Assembly (NCBI GenBank): GCA_002751075.1
Contig: NAOQ01000015.1
Location: 1 to 64,000, forward strand
From: Ichthyophonus hoferi
Lineage: Eukaryota > Opisthokonta > Ichthyosporea > Ichthyophonida > Ichthyophonidae
Length of the DNA: 64,000 nucleotides
Direction of reading: 5' to 3'
The position numbers and the translations under genes are program-made. This document shows positions 25,330-37,185 of the stretch, in pieces (position 1 is the stretch's first letter; every line of letters starts with the position of its first letter). A model generated the notes under the pieces. It was given only the letters and a program-made list of their open reading frames with translations, was not told the DNA's origin and ran no database searches.

Positions 25330-28300
25330 ATGTCTCTCAGGAAAGAACCTACGTGGTCTAAAGATCCACAAAAGCCTCACTTGCAAAGGATGTTGGCGAG
25401 TGAATATTACAAAGCTTCTGATAAAGACCTTCTGTATAGGCGTGCTGACGCAAGGGTTCTGACAACGACATTTAACACATTGCCCATTACTAAAATTGTA
25501 AGTTTTTTATTCATAGTTAAATATTTAAATACTAGTTAGGTTTGACTTTTTTTTTGAAGTAGATGGCTATCGATATACTCACATTCCCTCAACTTTCGCA
25601 TCTATATACCCATTGCCTTGCTGTACATTGCAGCTCTCCTCATCCTTTCCTTTGTACTTTATTTTTTGGCTTACCTGANNNNNNNNNNNNNNNNNNNNNN
25701 NNNNNNNNNNNNNNNNNNNNNNNNNNNNNNNNNNNNNNNNNNNNNNNNNNNNNNNNNNNNNNNNNNNNNNNNNNNNNNNNNNNNNNNNNNNNNNNNNNNN
25801 NNNNNNNNNNNNNNNNNNNNNNNNNNNNNNNNNNNNNNNNNNNNNNNNNNNNNNNNNNNNNNNNNNNNNNNNNNNNNNNNNNNNNNNNNNNNNNNNNNNN
25901 NNNNNNNNNNNNNNNNNNNNNNNNNNNNNNNNNNNNNNNNNNNNNNNNNNNNNNNNNNNNNNNNNNNNNNNNNNNNNNNNNNNNNNNNNNNNNNNNNNNN
26001 NNNNNNNNNNNNNNNNNNNNNNNNNNNNNNNNNNNNNNNNNNNNNNNNNNNNNNNNNNNNNNNNNNNNNNNNNNNNNNNNNNNNNNNNNNNNNNNNNNNN
26101 NNNNNNNNNNNNNNNNNNNNNNNNNNNNNNCTATCGATATACTCACATTCCCTCAACTTTCGCATCTATATACCCATTGCCTTGCTGTACATTGCAGCTC
26201 TCCTCATCCTTTCCTTTGTACTTTATTTTTGGCTTACATATAGAGATGCTTTCATGGATATTAAGGTTTAATAAACATGTTTATAATTTTTTAATGTCTT
26301 GTCTCACATCTATTTATCCTATCTAACTCGTTGATATCGGCATCTTAAAATTAATTCTTATTGATTTTTCACCGGCAGAAAGAAAGGGACAACATCATAC
26401 ATCAGCTTATTGGCTCGACAGGGAGCGATGTCTATTTTGAGCCCCCTTTACGTGTTGACTATGGTAGGGTTTTAACTGATGCTTATTTGTGAAAGAGATC
26501 TGCTAAGGTAGATGCAGCAGGCTAACAATAAGTTCTGTGTATTCGAGAGGAAGTTTTGTTATTTTTTTTTTTGTTTTTAATATACAGTTGTTTTTGTCAA
26601 GATAGATAAAGACATACGTAGTTTTATTTGCAAGCACTCATAGATAAGGCCACAAATATACCTGCACGTACGCGTATCTTTACTTATAAAATAAAGTCCT
26701 ATTCTAGTCCTAATCAAACCGGCATCTCTTATACAGAAACTCACATCATCTCTACCCCTCCACCCATAAGTACACATTTATATAATCATTAATTAGACAC
26801 TACAGAACTTATTAGACCCCTAGTCTGGCATCATTTGTTCATTGCACACTAAACAGTGATCTTTTACTCTATCTAGTATATTTCAGTACGCTCAACTGTA
26901 ACTTGGCATACATAAAGTATCTGGCAATTAAATGAAGATAGACACAGGCTCATCAATAGGTTTATACTATATACATTATTGATTTTCCAATTACATGCAT
27001 ATACATCTATGCAAAACCACCTCACTCACCCTAGTTTTCCTCTTCTACAAGCACAATATACAATTATACAAAATAGTGTTTGCTAGAATATAGGTCTGTG
27101 TCAAAGAATCATGATTCTAGTAGTGTGACTATATGATTACAGTCTATTCCTGTCTATGCTCTCCGTATTTGAAAATACAATTTTTGACTATTAAATATTG
27201 GATAATATTTTAAAATATATATTATTCATTATGCTAAGACATTCATCTCTGAAAGCTCCAGTTAATAATCCTTGGAAGGTCATATCAACACAAAAAAACC
27301 CTATAATTAAGTAATGCCTTGTCTTGCTGTCTCTGTTTTATTCATCCTCCTGGTAGGTTGTCATTTATAAAATATAGAGCACAGGCAGTAACATAGCAGT
27401 GGGTGATAATTTTTACTGCAACTTCGGCTGTATATTCCTGGATTGTGCCCCTATTGTTATTGGCAACAACTGCTTGGTAGGTCCCAATGTGCAGTTCTAC
27501 GCAGGTATATTACGGTCCTGCATGGTCTCTCTTTTCATTTTATGCTATCCTATACAACCTGCATATGTATATCCATATTTTTTTTTCATATTTATCTGAA
27601 TTTATCACTGTACACTTATCATTCTTTGACCTTTCTGTCATTCTCTCCTGTTGATGATGTTTTCCCCCCTGTTTTATTTCTATTTAATTCTTGGAGATAG
27701 TCAATATTTTTGTTCTGAAAATAATCAAAATTATTTGTATAGGTAACGCGAAGGTTATTAAAGACATTGCATATAGAGGTCAGTTGGTGCATTATACTGC
27801 TTTATTTAGAAACATTTAACGCGGCTCTAGATTTTTTTTGAGGTTGATATTCCGTTACCCTATATTAGGTGGCGTTAGTAAATAATAAATATATATAGAC
27901 GGTAGTCATTATGAGACTATATGATTAAGTAATATAAAATAAATAGCAATAGAAATTAAGACAAATATAACCAAGAATCTGAATACTTCAACCGATTTAT
28001 TGTTCAATATTCCCTTATCTTTGCCCACACCTCTTTTTTATGTCTATTCCTATTCTCTTTTTATTTTTTATTTTTCAATCTTTTTCTCGGTTGGCTCTCC
28101 GTCTTTGTTTTTTTGCTTTCACCTTACATGTGTCTTATTATCTTTCTACCTATACATTTACAAGCAGCAGCCCACCCAATTGATCCATTAGTCAGAGCAG
28201 CAGAATGGGAATACGCACTCCCCATTAAGATTGGCAATAATGTATGGATAGGAGGGTATGTTGTTACACTATGTTTAGTAATTTATATCATATGTTATAG

Positions 28301-29564
28301 GACAGTGTAGTGCCCCTGCCTATCTGTGGATTATAATTTTCACGATTGAAAAACTCCTACCTGAACAATTAATGCCATTATTTGCACTCTCCTTCATTTG
28401 TTTTTACTTTTGTACACGATTCTTCTTTACTTTAGTTATTCAGATGCTTGTTCATTTCATAGTTATATGTTATAGTTATATGTGACATAAGCCAATGTGA
28501 AAGAAAAATAAAGGGGACATGGCTTTATTACATCTTGTTGTATTTAAATTTTGTTTGGCTCTTATGCAGTAATTGTCATACTCTTCCGTTATTTTGCATA
28601 ATACCACGAGCCCAAAACCAGATATTTTAAATAATGCACATCTGTTGTATTATTTTTTAGGTCATGTATATTATGCTATGAAGTGTTATGAAGAGGTAAT
28701 TATTTTTTTGTGTACATGAATTACATTGTAATGGACCCACAATAAATGTGAAAAATTGGGGCTGAAAGCGATTTTATTAAATCAAGTATTTCTATATCTA
28801 TTTGTCATTTGCTTTATTGCCAAGAGCATAAAGGACTCTATGAAGGCTAGGTTGGCTTTTTTTAATGGATATGAAAAACTAAATACTTGGAATATCTAAA
28901 TAATTTTTTTGATTATTTCTAGTTGCCGGCCATGATATAGGAAAATATAGTAATGTTGGCTTATGTTGAATATACTGTGTTAACTCTTAATTTCAACCAT
29001 GACATCTAGATCGGCCATCATCAACCCTGGAGTCGTAATTGGGGATAATGTTGTGATTGGATCGGGAAGGTAAGTCATCAATTGAGACATAGTATAGAGG
29101 CAGGTTAGTAGAGGAAGATGAGGCAATGTGACAATCTTATATATACTAGATCGGCTTTTAATGTATCTGTAAATGGATTGGTCATCTAAGATTATGCACT
29201 GTAAAAACTTGGACGTATGAAAGTATGTATCCGAGGAGTAAATAGGCCTTAAAATATGCATTTTTGGGGGATTTAGTTTGATGAATTACCCTTCATTAAT
29301 GGTGCATAGCATACGCGTCATATCTGTATTATTCCAATCTACGACTACGTGTTCACATTCCTATATATATCTCTATTTGCCAATACGTTCTTCTATATAT
29401 ATATTGATACATCCCTTTTTTCCCTTATCTATGTGCGCAATATATACAGTGTGGTGACCCGGGATATTCCAGACAACATGGTTGCTGCCGGCAATCCATG
29501 TCGTGTGATCAGAGAAGTAACCCCATCTGCAGACCGTACTGGAATGGACTATGACAACTTATAG
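25330..29564 (+). CDS. maltose/galactoside-type hexapeptide O-acetyltransferase
   Basis: The enzyme should transfer acetyl from acetyl-CoA to a sugar or similar hydroxyl. The natural substrate is unknown. Exons: 25330-25497, 26379-26463, 27397-27504, 28168-28255, 29010-29069, 29450-29564; all phases agree, giving 207 codons. The N-terminus (MLASEYYKASDKDLLYRR) is the Mac domain typical of bacterial maltose acetyltransferase. Then come VGDNFYCNFGCIFLD, VIGNNCLVGPNVQFYA, the catalytic-His motif AAHPIDP, KIGNNVWIGG, PGVVIGDNVVIGSGSVVT and MVAAGNPCRVIRE, the full left-handed beta-helix in order. Length and motif spacing match bacterial Maa/LacA. No signal peptide is seen. The start is the Met before SLRKEP; an upstream in-frame Met would add a hydrophobic stretch foreign to the family. 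Confidence 0.9.
25567..26237. other. assembly gap flanked by a duplicated 107-bp sequence
   Basis: The 107 bp at 25567-25674, just before 452 Ns (25679-26130), recur at 26131-26237 immediately after them, differing by one T in a T-run. Both copies end at GGCTTAC, after which the left copy has only CTGA before the Ns. The simplest reading is two overlapping contig ends that were not merged, so the Ns are probably not real sequence. The position is intron 1 of the acetyltransferase gene and the coding model is not affected. Confidence 0.8.
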
Positions 29565-32200
29565 ACACTCAATTGGATGTATGTAATGATTACGCCATAA
29601 AGCTTTTAATAATTAATAGTAAATGGTATAAATACTGAAAAACCTTATTCAATATCGCCTTTTTGCTTTTAGGGAATTGTATCTCCTTTTGTTTTACTAT
29701 CACTACATACATATGAAATTGTATTACGCTTATTTACTTAATTGGATTTGATGCATTCACATGTCTTCAACAGTGAATTTTTTGTGACGTAAATATGGGC
29801 GTTGTAGAGAAATGTAGCTTTCATGCAAATCCGTCTTAAATAAAACTGGTGACTGAAATTGGATAAATATATATATATAAACCGATTAAATAAATTAAAA
29901 AGAGTAATGGGATGCTCTTGATAATTAATTATTAATTATTTGGAACCGTTCCATGTAGGCATATCAATTAGAGTTTACATGAAATGGAAAGTTTAAAATG
30001 TTAGCAGAAGAATATTTTATATACCTAGCTAGCATAAATATGGTTTTATATATAAGATGAACCTTGGAAAGGCATATTTTTTAACAGCAGTTACTATCAG
30101 GGCCTGGTAACCCCTTCACATAAAAGCTTAGTCTTTGCTGCTTCATTATGTGTTTTTCAATAGCATATTACATATAAAACAAAACTATTTTGATGATCTT
30201 TTATTATTAGCAATGTCTAATTTGTCTAAGAGCTATTTATCAATTGACTAAGTTGGCGATATATGGTACATCTTTTACTCATTTTTGGTTTTGGAGAGAG
30301 AAATCAGTTTAGTTAATAGATTAGATATACTTCTATGTGGGGTGTTTACTTTTTAACTAAACGTTTTTGAAACTCATTTGGGCTGTTGTTGATGCCTAAT
30401 GCTAGTATTTATGAATGGGATGTGATAATTTTTTCTTGCATACTCCATGATACCATCTAATTGAAATATAACATAGGGACAGGAAAAGTAGAACAGTCCT
30501 TTGTGTGGATTGGTTTATCATACCGGGTGAATTGGCAATAGTATGAAAACAAATAAGGGTTAAAAAATGGCACTAAAATAAGGTGGTATTTGTCGAGAGG
30601 TAGATGGATATGTTAACATTCTAAATAAATATTAAAAGGCTATTATTCAAATCGTATTTAAAGAGAGATAATACAACTAAGGCAAAATAGATGGAACATT
30701 TATATTAAACATTGAAATTGTTCACATATCAAATAATAACAAACAAATTAGCCACACTACCAAAATAATCATATATCCATAAACAAATTTTCTGGTACAA
30801 AGTTTTAAAAAACAATTCTCCCATGTATACAGAAGCAGTACCAATCCCTAAGGCCTAATGGATTTTTTTGGTTTGATAATACAATTTGTATTCTCCATTG
30901 CAAAATTTAACAAATGAACCCCAACACACCTTCCTTGAATCAATACTTGTTGTCTGAGTTTAAAATAGTATAAATGACCAGATGGTCCTTTCATTCTCCA
31001 GATTGGGGATTTTGTGCTTTATTAAGGCATTGATAATACCTTGTATTTACATATAAGATTTGATCGAAGCATCTAATACTTTCAGTCCGGTATTTTTTCT
31101 ATTGCAATTCCATATCATGGCTGACAAAAAACACTCTTTGCTATAAATTGAGAATGACACAAAGAGATGACCTGTAAAGTTTGGCATACTACTGGTTCTA
31201 TTGATTGGAGTGGGAAAGGCCAATCATCTATATTAGATGTAAACAGTGTGGTATAAAAGAGAGAAAATGAAGGAAATAGAGGATAAAAGAAAAAAAGGTG
31301 ATGTAGAAGGTAATTTTGAATTAGAGAAGGCTACCAATAGAGATTTTGTTTTAGTCATGTGCGTGTGTCTATGCATATTTTTATTATTCCTTACATAATC
31401 AATTATCTGATTGACTATGACATCAAATCTGTCTACCATTTAGACCTACTTTGCATGTGCCCCTATCCCATTCTAGCTTTTCTTTTTTTTAAATTTGTTT
31501 TATTGCTTGCTCACACATGATTTTATTTTTATTTTAAGACGACTGGTCAAGTATAGTAAGGGAACTGTTATAATTATAACTGCTAACTCATACCTGTCCC
31601 AAAAGGAGAAAATTGTTTGACATTCAATAACTCCATGATATACTTATATTGTACCATATGCTGCGGGTTCTTCCAATGAAAATAGTTTGCAGATAAGTCT
31701 TGGGAGTATGTAATCTATTTTTGATATACAGAAATGTGTTTTATAAGTTGTCTTATATGCCCAGTGTGCGTTTTTGTGTGTATTAAGTATTTGAATGGTA
31801 TATAGTATTGTACCTCTAAAGATATGGGTCTACCACAATTGAAGCTTATGTATATGTTACAGTAATGTTTTAATTGGATCAGTAGTATGCCAATATAATT
31901 AAGGTAACCTATAAATAACCCATTGCAGTAATAAATATTACTACACAAATTGTTACACTTGGAAGTGACTTGACTAAAGGTCTGAGTACGGTATTTTATC
32001 ATAACTTGATAATGGAGAATGGCCATCTTTAGATAAGCTTTATAGAATAATGATAACACCTAAGTTGTGATTCAGGCTTTCCACATATGATGGGATTTAA
32101 ATCTTGTTACAAGATCGTTAGCCACAGATGAATACAAAATTTTGATTGAAACCCAGATAATAAGTAGATCAATTCTTATCATAGCATGCAGTATAGGAAC
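29565..32200. other. acetyltransferase 3' flank, intergenic
   Basis: No gene is supported. A possible polyadenylation signal AATAAA lies at 29839-29844, about 275 bp after the acetyltransferase stop. The rest is AT-rich with only short frames. Confidence 0.4.
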
Positions 32201-32273
32201 ACTCTATTACATCTATGAGGAAATAAGTCAATTTAATATATAAATAGAGACATAATAGTATTTAAGTATTGTG

Positions 32274-32345
32274 GTAAGATCAGACAATTCCAGTGGGTCT
32301 CTGTGACCTATTGTGAGTTGGATTAGCTAATGCGAATATTCATAA
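32274..32345 (+). repeat. dispersed repeat B, copy 1
   Basis: About 70 bp here closely match 35221-35293, sharing CAGTGGGTCTCTGTGACC/TAGTGGGTCTCTGCGACC and GTGAGTTGGATTAG in the same orientation. A fragment of the same core (CTAGTGGGTCTCAG) occurs near 34597. Family unknown. Confidence 0.65.
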
Positions 32346-32544
32346 TTGGCTCAATAGTTGTATAATGATTCAATTGCATAATATTTCTCAACCTGATAGC
32401 TTGATTTGTCAATACATGATATATAAACAGTTACACCAATGAGGTAGCTAGCTAAAAAGTCATTCTAGAAAGGGGATTAATGTAAATGTAAACTGCAATT
32501 AGTAATAAAAGCCTGTACAAGCCTGGGCACACGTACACTTACAC

Positions 32545-32665
32545 AAAAAACTTTGAATTCATTTAATATTTATTAAACAATATCATACTACACCCACATA
32601 TAGTCCTATTATACAACACTCAATTGGAGACCCTGACAGCAGTGTATAAGTCAATAGAACTGACG
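32545..32665 (+). repeat. dispersed repeat C, copy 1
   Basis: This sequence matches 34838-34962 in the same orientation. Shared words include TTAAACAATATCATA and ATATAGTCCT followed by GTTATACAA-like sequence. It belongs to the 32.2-37.2 kb nest of old repeats. Confidence 0.6.
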
Positions 32666-32729
32666 CAAATTCTAATACATCTTAGCTCCAAACTGATGTT
32701 TTGGGTTTAACCTTGTAACTGAGCAAAAA

Positions 32730-33180
32730 TACTAAGATATAACTGACAGCCAATCGTTCAACAGAAGCTGTAAAACCAGGTTACAGGTCTTAGTTAAAGA
32801 CCACTTAATTCTCATATATCAATATATGTGGTTAACAAGATTATGTATTTTTTTTTAAGTGGGGACTTTAATAAGTAAAATATCAATGCAAAGAAGAATA
32901 TTTGCAAGAAAACAAAATACTTCCAAATCCCGACGTTTGTCCTATCGTCCGTGATCAAAGCCAAGAAGGTGAAGATCATCTTTTCCTCAGACTCAAAGAA
33001 ATCATTCAGAAAAGACGTGCAGTGGAAGTTTGCAATGAGTGAAGAACTAATGACTCCATCATGCTTAAACTTTAGCCTTGATTTTGTTTCATCTGATAGT
33101 ATTATATTAATGACAAGCTTTGAAGTGAAGAATAATCTTCTATTGACACCAACTTTGACATTAGGTTATTGAAGATCACA
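32730..33180 (+). repeat. coding-like repeat D, left arm (plus strand)
   Basis: This is the left arm of an imperfect inverted pair. A 73-codon frame (32951-33172) encodes a serine-rich, charged protein containing FSSDSKK, EELMTP and SDSIILMTSFE. The right arm on the opposite strand encodes a recognisably related protein. Similarity also covers the DNA before the frame, starting at a TAACTGACAG word near 32740 and including ACAGGTCTTAGTTAAAGACC. No known domain is recognised. The most likely source is an old mobile element with coding capacity. Confidence 0.55.
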
Positions 33181-33509
33181 TATAGGGGAGTTTACTGCAG
33201 TTATAGCTACGGCTTCTTGGCTGTTATATTCGCTAAGGATGTTAGGCTTACTATAGCCTACATGTTTTATAGAAAAATAATATAACAAAAGTAGTTATTT
33301 TTTGTACACTGGTGGAGAGGGGAAGAGAAAATAAGAAAGAAAGAACAATGGCACTCATTAAAGCAAAAGAAAAAAACAATTGTATTTTTTATCTCTACTT
33401 GAGTGGTGCTTGAAACTTTGCAAAAGAATATGCAGTCCGATGTGCATGTGTTTATGTAGTGCATGATATTTATATGAACATTATTTACAGCTTATTATCT
33501 GAGGGTAAG

Positions 33510-34030
33510 TTAATGCATATACATATGGGTAGTTTGTACTGAGGCGCATACATATGTACGCATTACATCCTTTGTGTTAGAGTTGGTATCAACAGAAGAA
33601 AGATCTTCTAAACTTGTCATTGATATCAAATGTTTAGATGATGTAGATCCAAGGCTGGTATTTACTGTTCGTGGAATTATGAGTTTCTCACAATTGTCAA
33701 ACTCATTTTCTAGATCCTTTTCTGACAGCTCCTCAGAGTCAGAAGAAAAAGGTATCTTCATTTTCTTGGCTTCAGATATAAATCATAGGACCGAAGATAG
33801 ACCTTTTACATCTTTTTTTTCTATTTTTTTTTCTAATACTCTTCTTTGACAGATTCTTGTGAGCAATAAGTCATCACTCTAATAAAGTTTATACGACGTA
33901 TTTAGTTATTAACAAATTTATTTTAAATTTTTTTAATTCAGTCCCAAACCAAGACCTGTACTGGGGTTAAATAGTTTAGCTGTTAAGACTGACCTGTCAG
34001 TTACATCTTATCTGTGGTACTCAGCTTAGC
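33510..34030 (-). repeat. coding-like repeat D, right arm (minus strand)
   Basis: This inverted counterpart of 32730-33180 lies about 330 bp away. Its minus-strand frame (33761-33510) encodes FSSDSEE, CEKLIIP, SSKHLISMTSLED, matching the left arm in order and spacing. The two differ at many positions, so the duplication is old. The outer part (TAACTGACAG, ACAGGTCTTGGTT) also matches. Function unknown. Confidence 0.55.
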
Positions 34031-34837
34031 CACCAAAATATTGGATTGGAGTTATGATTGAAAATTTATCATGTGTAAAAGGCGAACCATAACTTAATTG
34101 TTATCATTATTTATTGTGATATAAAAGTAGTCTACTCAATTAAATACCAAATTGTAGTTGAAGGCCAATTTCTCGTCCGAAGTCTAAATTTCTCCGGTCA
34201 CTGGGTCTTGTATTCAACTACGGTGGTCAATGGCTGTAGTTTAATTTGGTGCTAAGAAAGTGCAGGATCTCTTAGTAAAGTTGGAATCTACAGAAAGGGA
34301 GTGTCCGAATTCTAAATTGGTAACTCCGGCTCCTCGAGCATTGTTGGATTGATCAAGATTATTTAGAGCAATGATTGTGAAGGCTCTGATCAGGTCTGTC
34401 TGATCAGTTGGTTCATTAATATTTTTTGATTTTTTTCTAATTGTATTTGTGTTTAGAACTGTTACAAAATTGGTAACTCTGAATGAACACATAGTTCAAA
34501 TTGTTTTTGTCGATATATAGTAAGCAAACACTTACATTAGTGAATCGGCTAATGAGCCCTTCATATAGGTAGTATAATCTTGGATCAAACATTCCTAGTG
34601 GGTCTCAGTTATTTTTCATGTCAATAAGAATCTTTATGATTGGTTCCATTCAGATTATTGAATACAGATGCGGATGCTAACCCAAAAAAATAACACCCGC
34701 GGTAAAACGAAGTATAAAGGAAAACAAAAAATAATAGTAAAGGCCCTGGCCGCTCACACATGTGCGGCTCCCGGCAACCCCGCATGCCTGTGTACATGTA
34801 CACTACAGTTATAGGCAAATACGAAAACGGTTCCTGA

Positions 34838-34962
34838 CACAAAGCTTTGCGTTCAATTAATATCTGTTAAACAATATCATAATACAATACGTATATATAG
34901 TCCTGTTATACAAAACTCAGTTGACGACTTCGAAGCCTGTGAACAAGTGGCCAGAACTGTTA
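34838..34962 (+). repeat. dispersed repeat C, copy 2
   Basis: This is the second copy of the 32545-32665 repeat, same orientation, with scattered substitutions and small indels. Order relative to repeat B is reversed compared with the left cluster (C then B here, B then C there), which argues against one simple segmental duplication. Confidence 0.55.
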
Positions 34963-35220
34963 CAGTTTGCTATAAGAACCATAAATAATACTGTTGGAAT
35001 CATATTTGTTTAATCTATTGTTATTATTAGAGCTTACTCTTTTATTATACTGGATTGCGCCTGGGAAAATGTAGTACGAGCGCATCAATGGTTAGTCTTG
35101 TTTCAGTTAATCGGATACCGTTCTAGATAGATTTTATCAATGGCGGTAGATGAGCATTTTTTCATCTATAAAGAGATGAGTTAGTTTACCATCAAGATAA
35201 GATCAAGATAAGGACACAGT

Positions 35221-35293
35221 ATTAAGTATTGCGGTAAAATCGGACAATCCTAGTGGGTCTCTGCGACCTATCGTGAGTTGGATTAGCCAATAA
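35221..35293 (+). repeat. dispersed repeat B, copy 2
   Basis: This is the second copy of the 32274-32345 repeat, with about one mismatch in eight by eye. Confidence 0.6.
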
Positions 35294-36544
35294 TTATCTT
35301 TTCGATCAGTTCCGTTTAAGATACAACTAAACAGGTGTAACTGCATTTGACATACACGATAATGATCGGAAAATATCTAAAAGGAACAAAAACATCAAAT
35401 AAAAAAAAACTGTTCTAGTCCTCAATAATTTACTGTTTGATTCATATGCTTTATGTTTTTTTTTTCATGTGATGTTTGTTGTTGTCAAATAAGTTGAAGT
35501 AGATAATCCAGACACTTTACTGGAAGGCCAACTAGTTAAGTCTGGTGTTGGTTCTTCAGATAATGATAACTAATCATTCTATAACTATATACACGCAGCC
35601 GCATTAAATCACAGTTATTACATATACAATATATTGCCGAGTAATAAGTTAAAAGCTTTTATATCCAATGATCATCACACAGAGATTCAAGAACTGTTAA
35701 CTAGAGCTTTAGCCTGTTCTTTACCTGACGACGACTATTTAATGTAACTCTGTACGGCAGGTACCAGTCATATTTCCAATCGATACTAACACAGCTAGCT
35801 TTCTTTTATGCTTATAAAAATTAACAAGCCAAGTGTTTAATCCGGGATATGAAAACCTTCTATGTAATGTACTATATATTAAAATCAGTTCCTAATTTAT
35901 TCATGGCCAATTCATTGTATATATAAGAAAGCTAAGTCTGCTACGTTTTCTACTGATAGCAATCTGCCTAATAAAGGTATTAAGATAACACTCGTACTTG
36001 TTAATTCATTTGTGTGTAAAAAACTAAATCTTATGATAATAAAAGCTTGTATATGTATGGTTGTGGTACATACCTTGCTAGAGTACGATATCAGTCCTTA
36101 TTCTAGGTGCTCTTGATGCTACAGAATTCTTTGAAATTTTGAAGTGGGATCATGAGTTACGATTGAAAATCATGGTGTACATGCGATTGCTTGTGATCAC
36201 AATTTCCGATCAAAATTTCTGATCATAACTAGTATATAAACTTACCTACTAACAGCTATTTGGGGAAGCTTCGCTCCAAGTAAATAATTTCTTTATTAAC
36301 TTCAGATACAAATATAAATCTTGGTATGCAATTAAATTACTTACGAGTGCATGAAATTACCTAATACTATTGCTAAACATGGATTAATTGAAAGTTATTG
36401 AACTACAGTGACATACCACTGAACTAGTTAACGACTTAATCGAGAATATTTTTAGATGTTAATTGCACTGGATCCACTATTTTAGAAGTACAAAGCTCTA
36501 TATACATTATATACTTAAAAATTACAAACACATACTAATTATAT

Positions 36545-36735
36545 ATGACAACACAATGGATATTATAGAGTCTCGTGATATGTATGTGCAAACTGAATAA
36601 TATAAACAAGTATTGCGTGATACATTTATATATCTGACACTAGACGATAAGAAGATGCATATCTACTTGTCTTGGAGCTCATTGTATGGTCTCACATGTG
36701 ATCATTTTATGACAGTACATACATAGGTTTGCCAT
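36545..36735 (+). repeat. dispersed repeat A, copy at 36.5 kb
   Basis: This segment matches 12160-12420 in the same orientation and directly precedes the 147-codon frame at 36742. The A repeat could be the flank of a mobile element that carried that frame. At 12.4 kb the corresponding downstream sequence shows no comparable frame. Confidence 0.6.
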
Positions 36736-36741
36736 AAATCA

Positions 36742-37185
36742 TTGTTGCCAATACTTGCATTTCTTCTTTATAGGTTTTTGTCATATAGTGTAGTAAATTT
36801 AAACCCATACCTCTGGATTAACATGGGAAGTCTTGGTTTATTATCTGAGGAAGCTGTATTGCTTTACACTGTTTTCTGCCAATTCGCTATTAGGAAACAA
36901 GAGACAACTGGACATCCATGTAGATTATTTGATGATCTTCTAATTAAATATCGTGTGACAGTAAGATGGGATATTTTCCCGTCTACCTGTAGTCATTGTG
37001 ATATCATTAATTACGCAAAACATTTTGTTGATTCTACTTTCGCCTTCTACAGACCGTTTGAAAGCACCACAATAGAGGGATATACACCCTTTATCGCTGT
37101 TCATTGCCTACAAGTACTTAGCTTTAAGATGATCTATTCAATTACTCATAGTCCCACCCAGCAAATAAGCTATATATATATATAA
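36742..37185 (+). CDS. isolated 147-codon open frame, unknown product
   Basis: This is the longest gap-free open frame in the 12-kb gene-poor stretch, in DNA rich in TAA/TAG/TGA. The N-terminal about 20 residues are hydrophobic (MLPILAFLLYRFL), followed by a mixed-composition region including HPCRLFDDLLIKYRV, WDIFPSTCSHCD and HFVDSTFAFYRPFES. The final YIYI comes from a TA run and is not meaningful. A Met at about residue 28 (MGSLGLLSEEAVLL) could equally be the start. I recognise no family. It lies beside dispersed repeat A, so a mobile-element fragment is as likely as a host gene. Confidence 0.3.
   Translation: MLPILAFLLYRFLSYSVVNLNPYLWINMGSLGLLSEEAVLLYTVFCQFAIRKQETTGHPCRLFDDLLIKYRVTVRWDIFPSTCSHCDIINYAKHFVDSTFAFYRPFESTTIEGYTPFIAVHCLQVLSFKMIYSITHSPTQQISYIYI

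Noticed and set aside
25563-26271. long frames across the second N gap
   Set aside because: Gap artefacts; the visible ends are the duplicated intron sequence translated twice.
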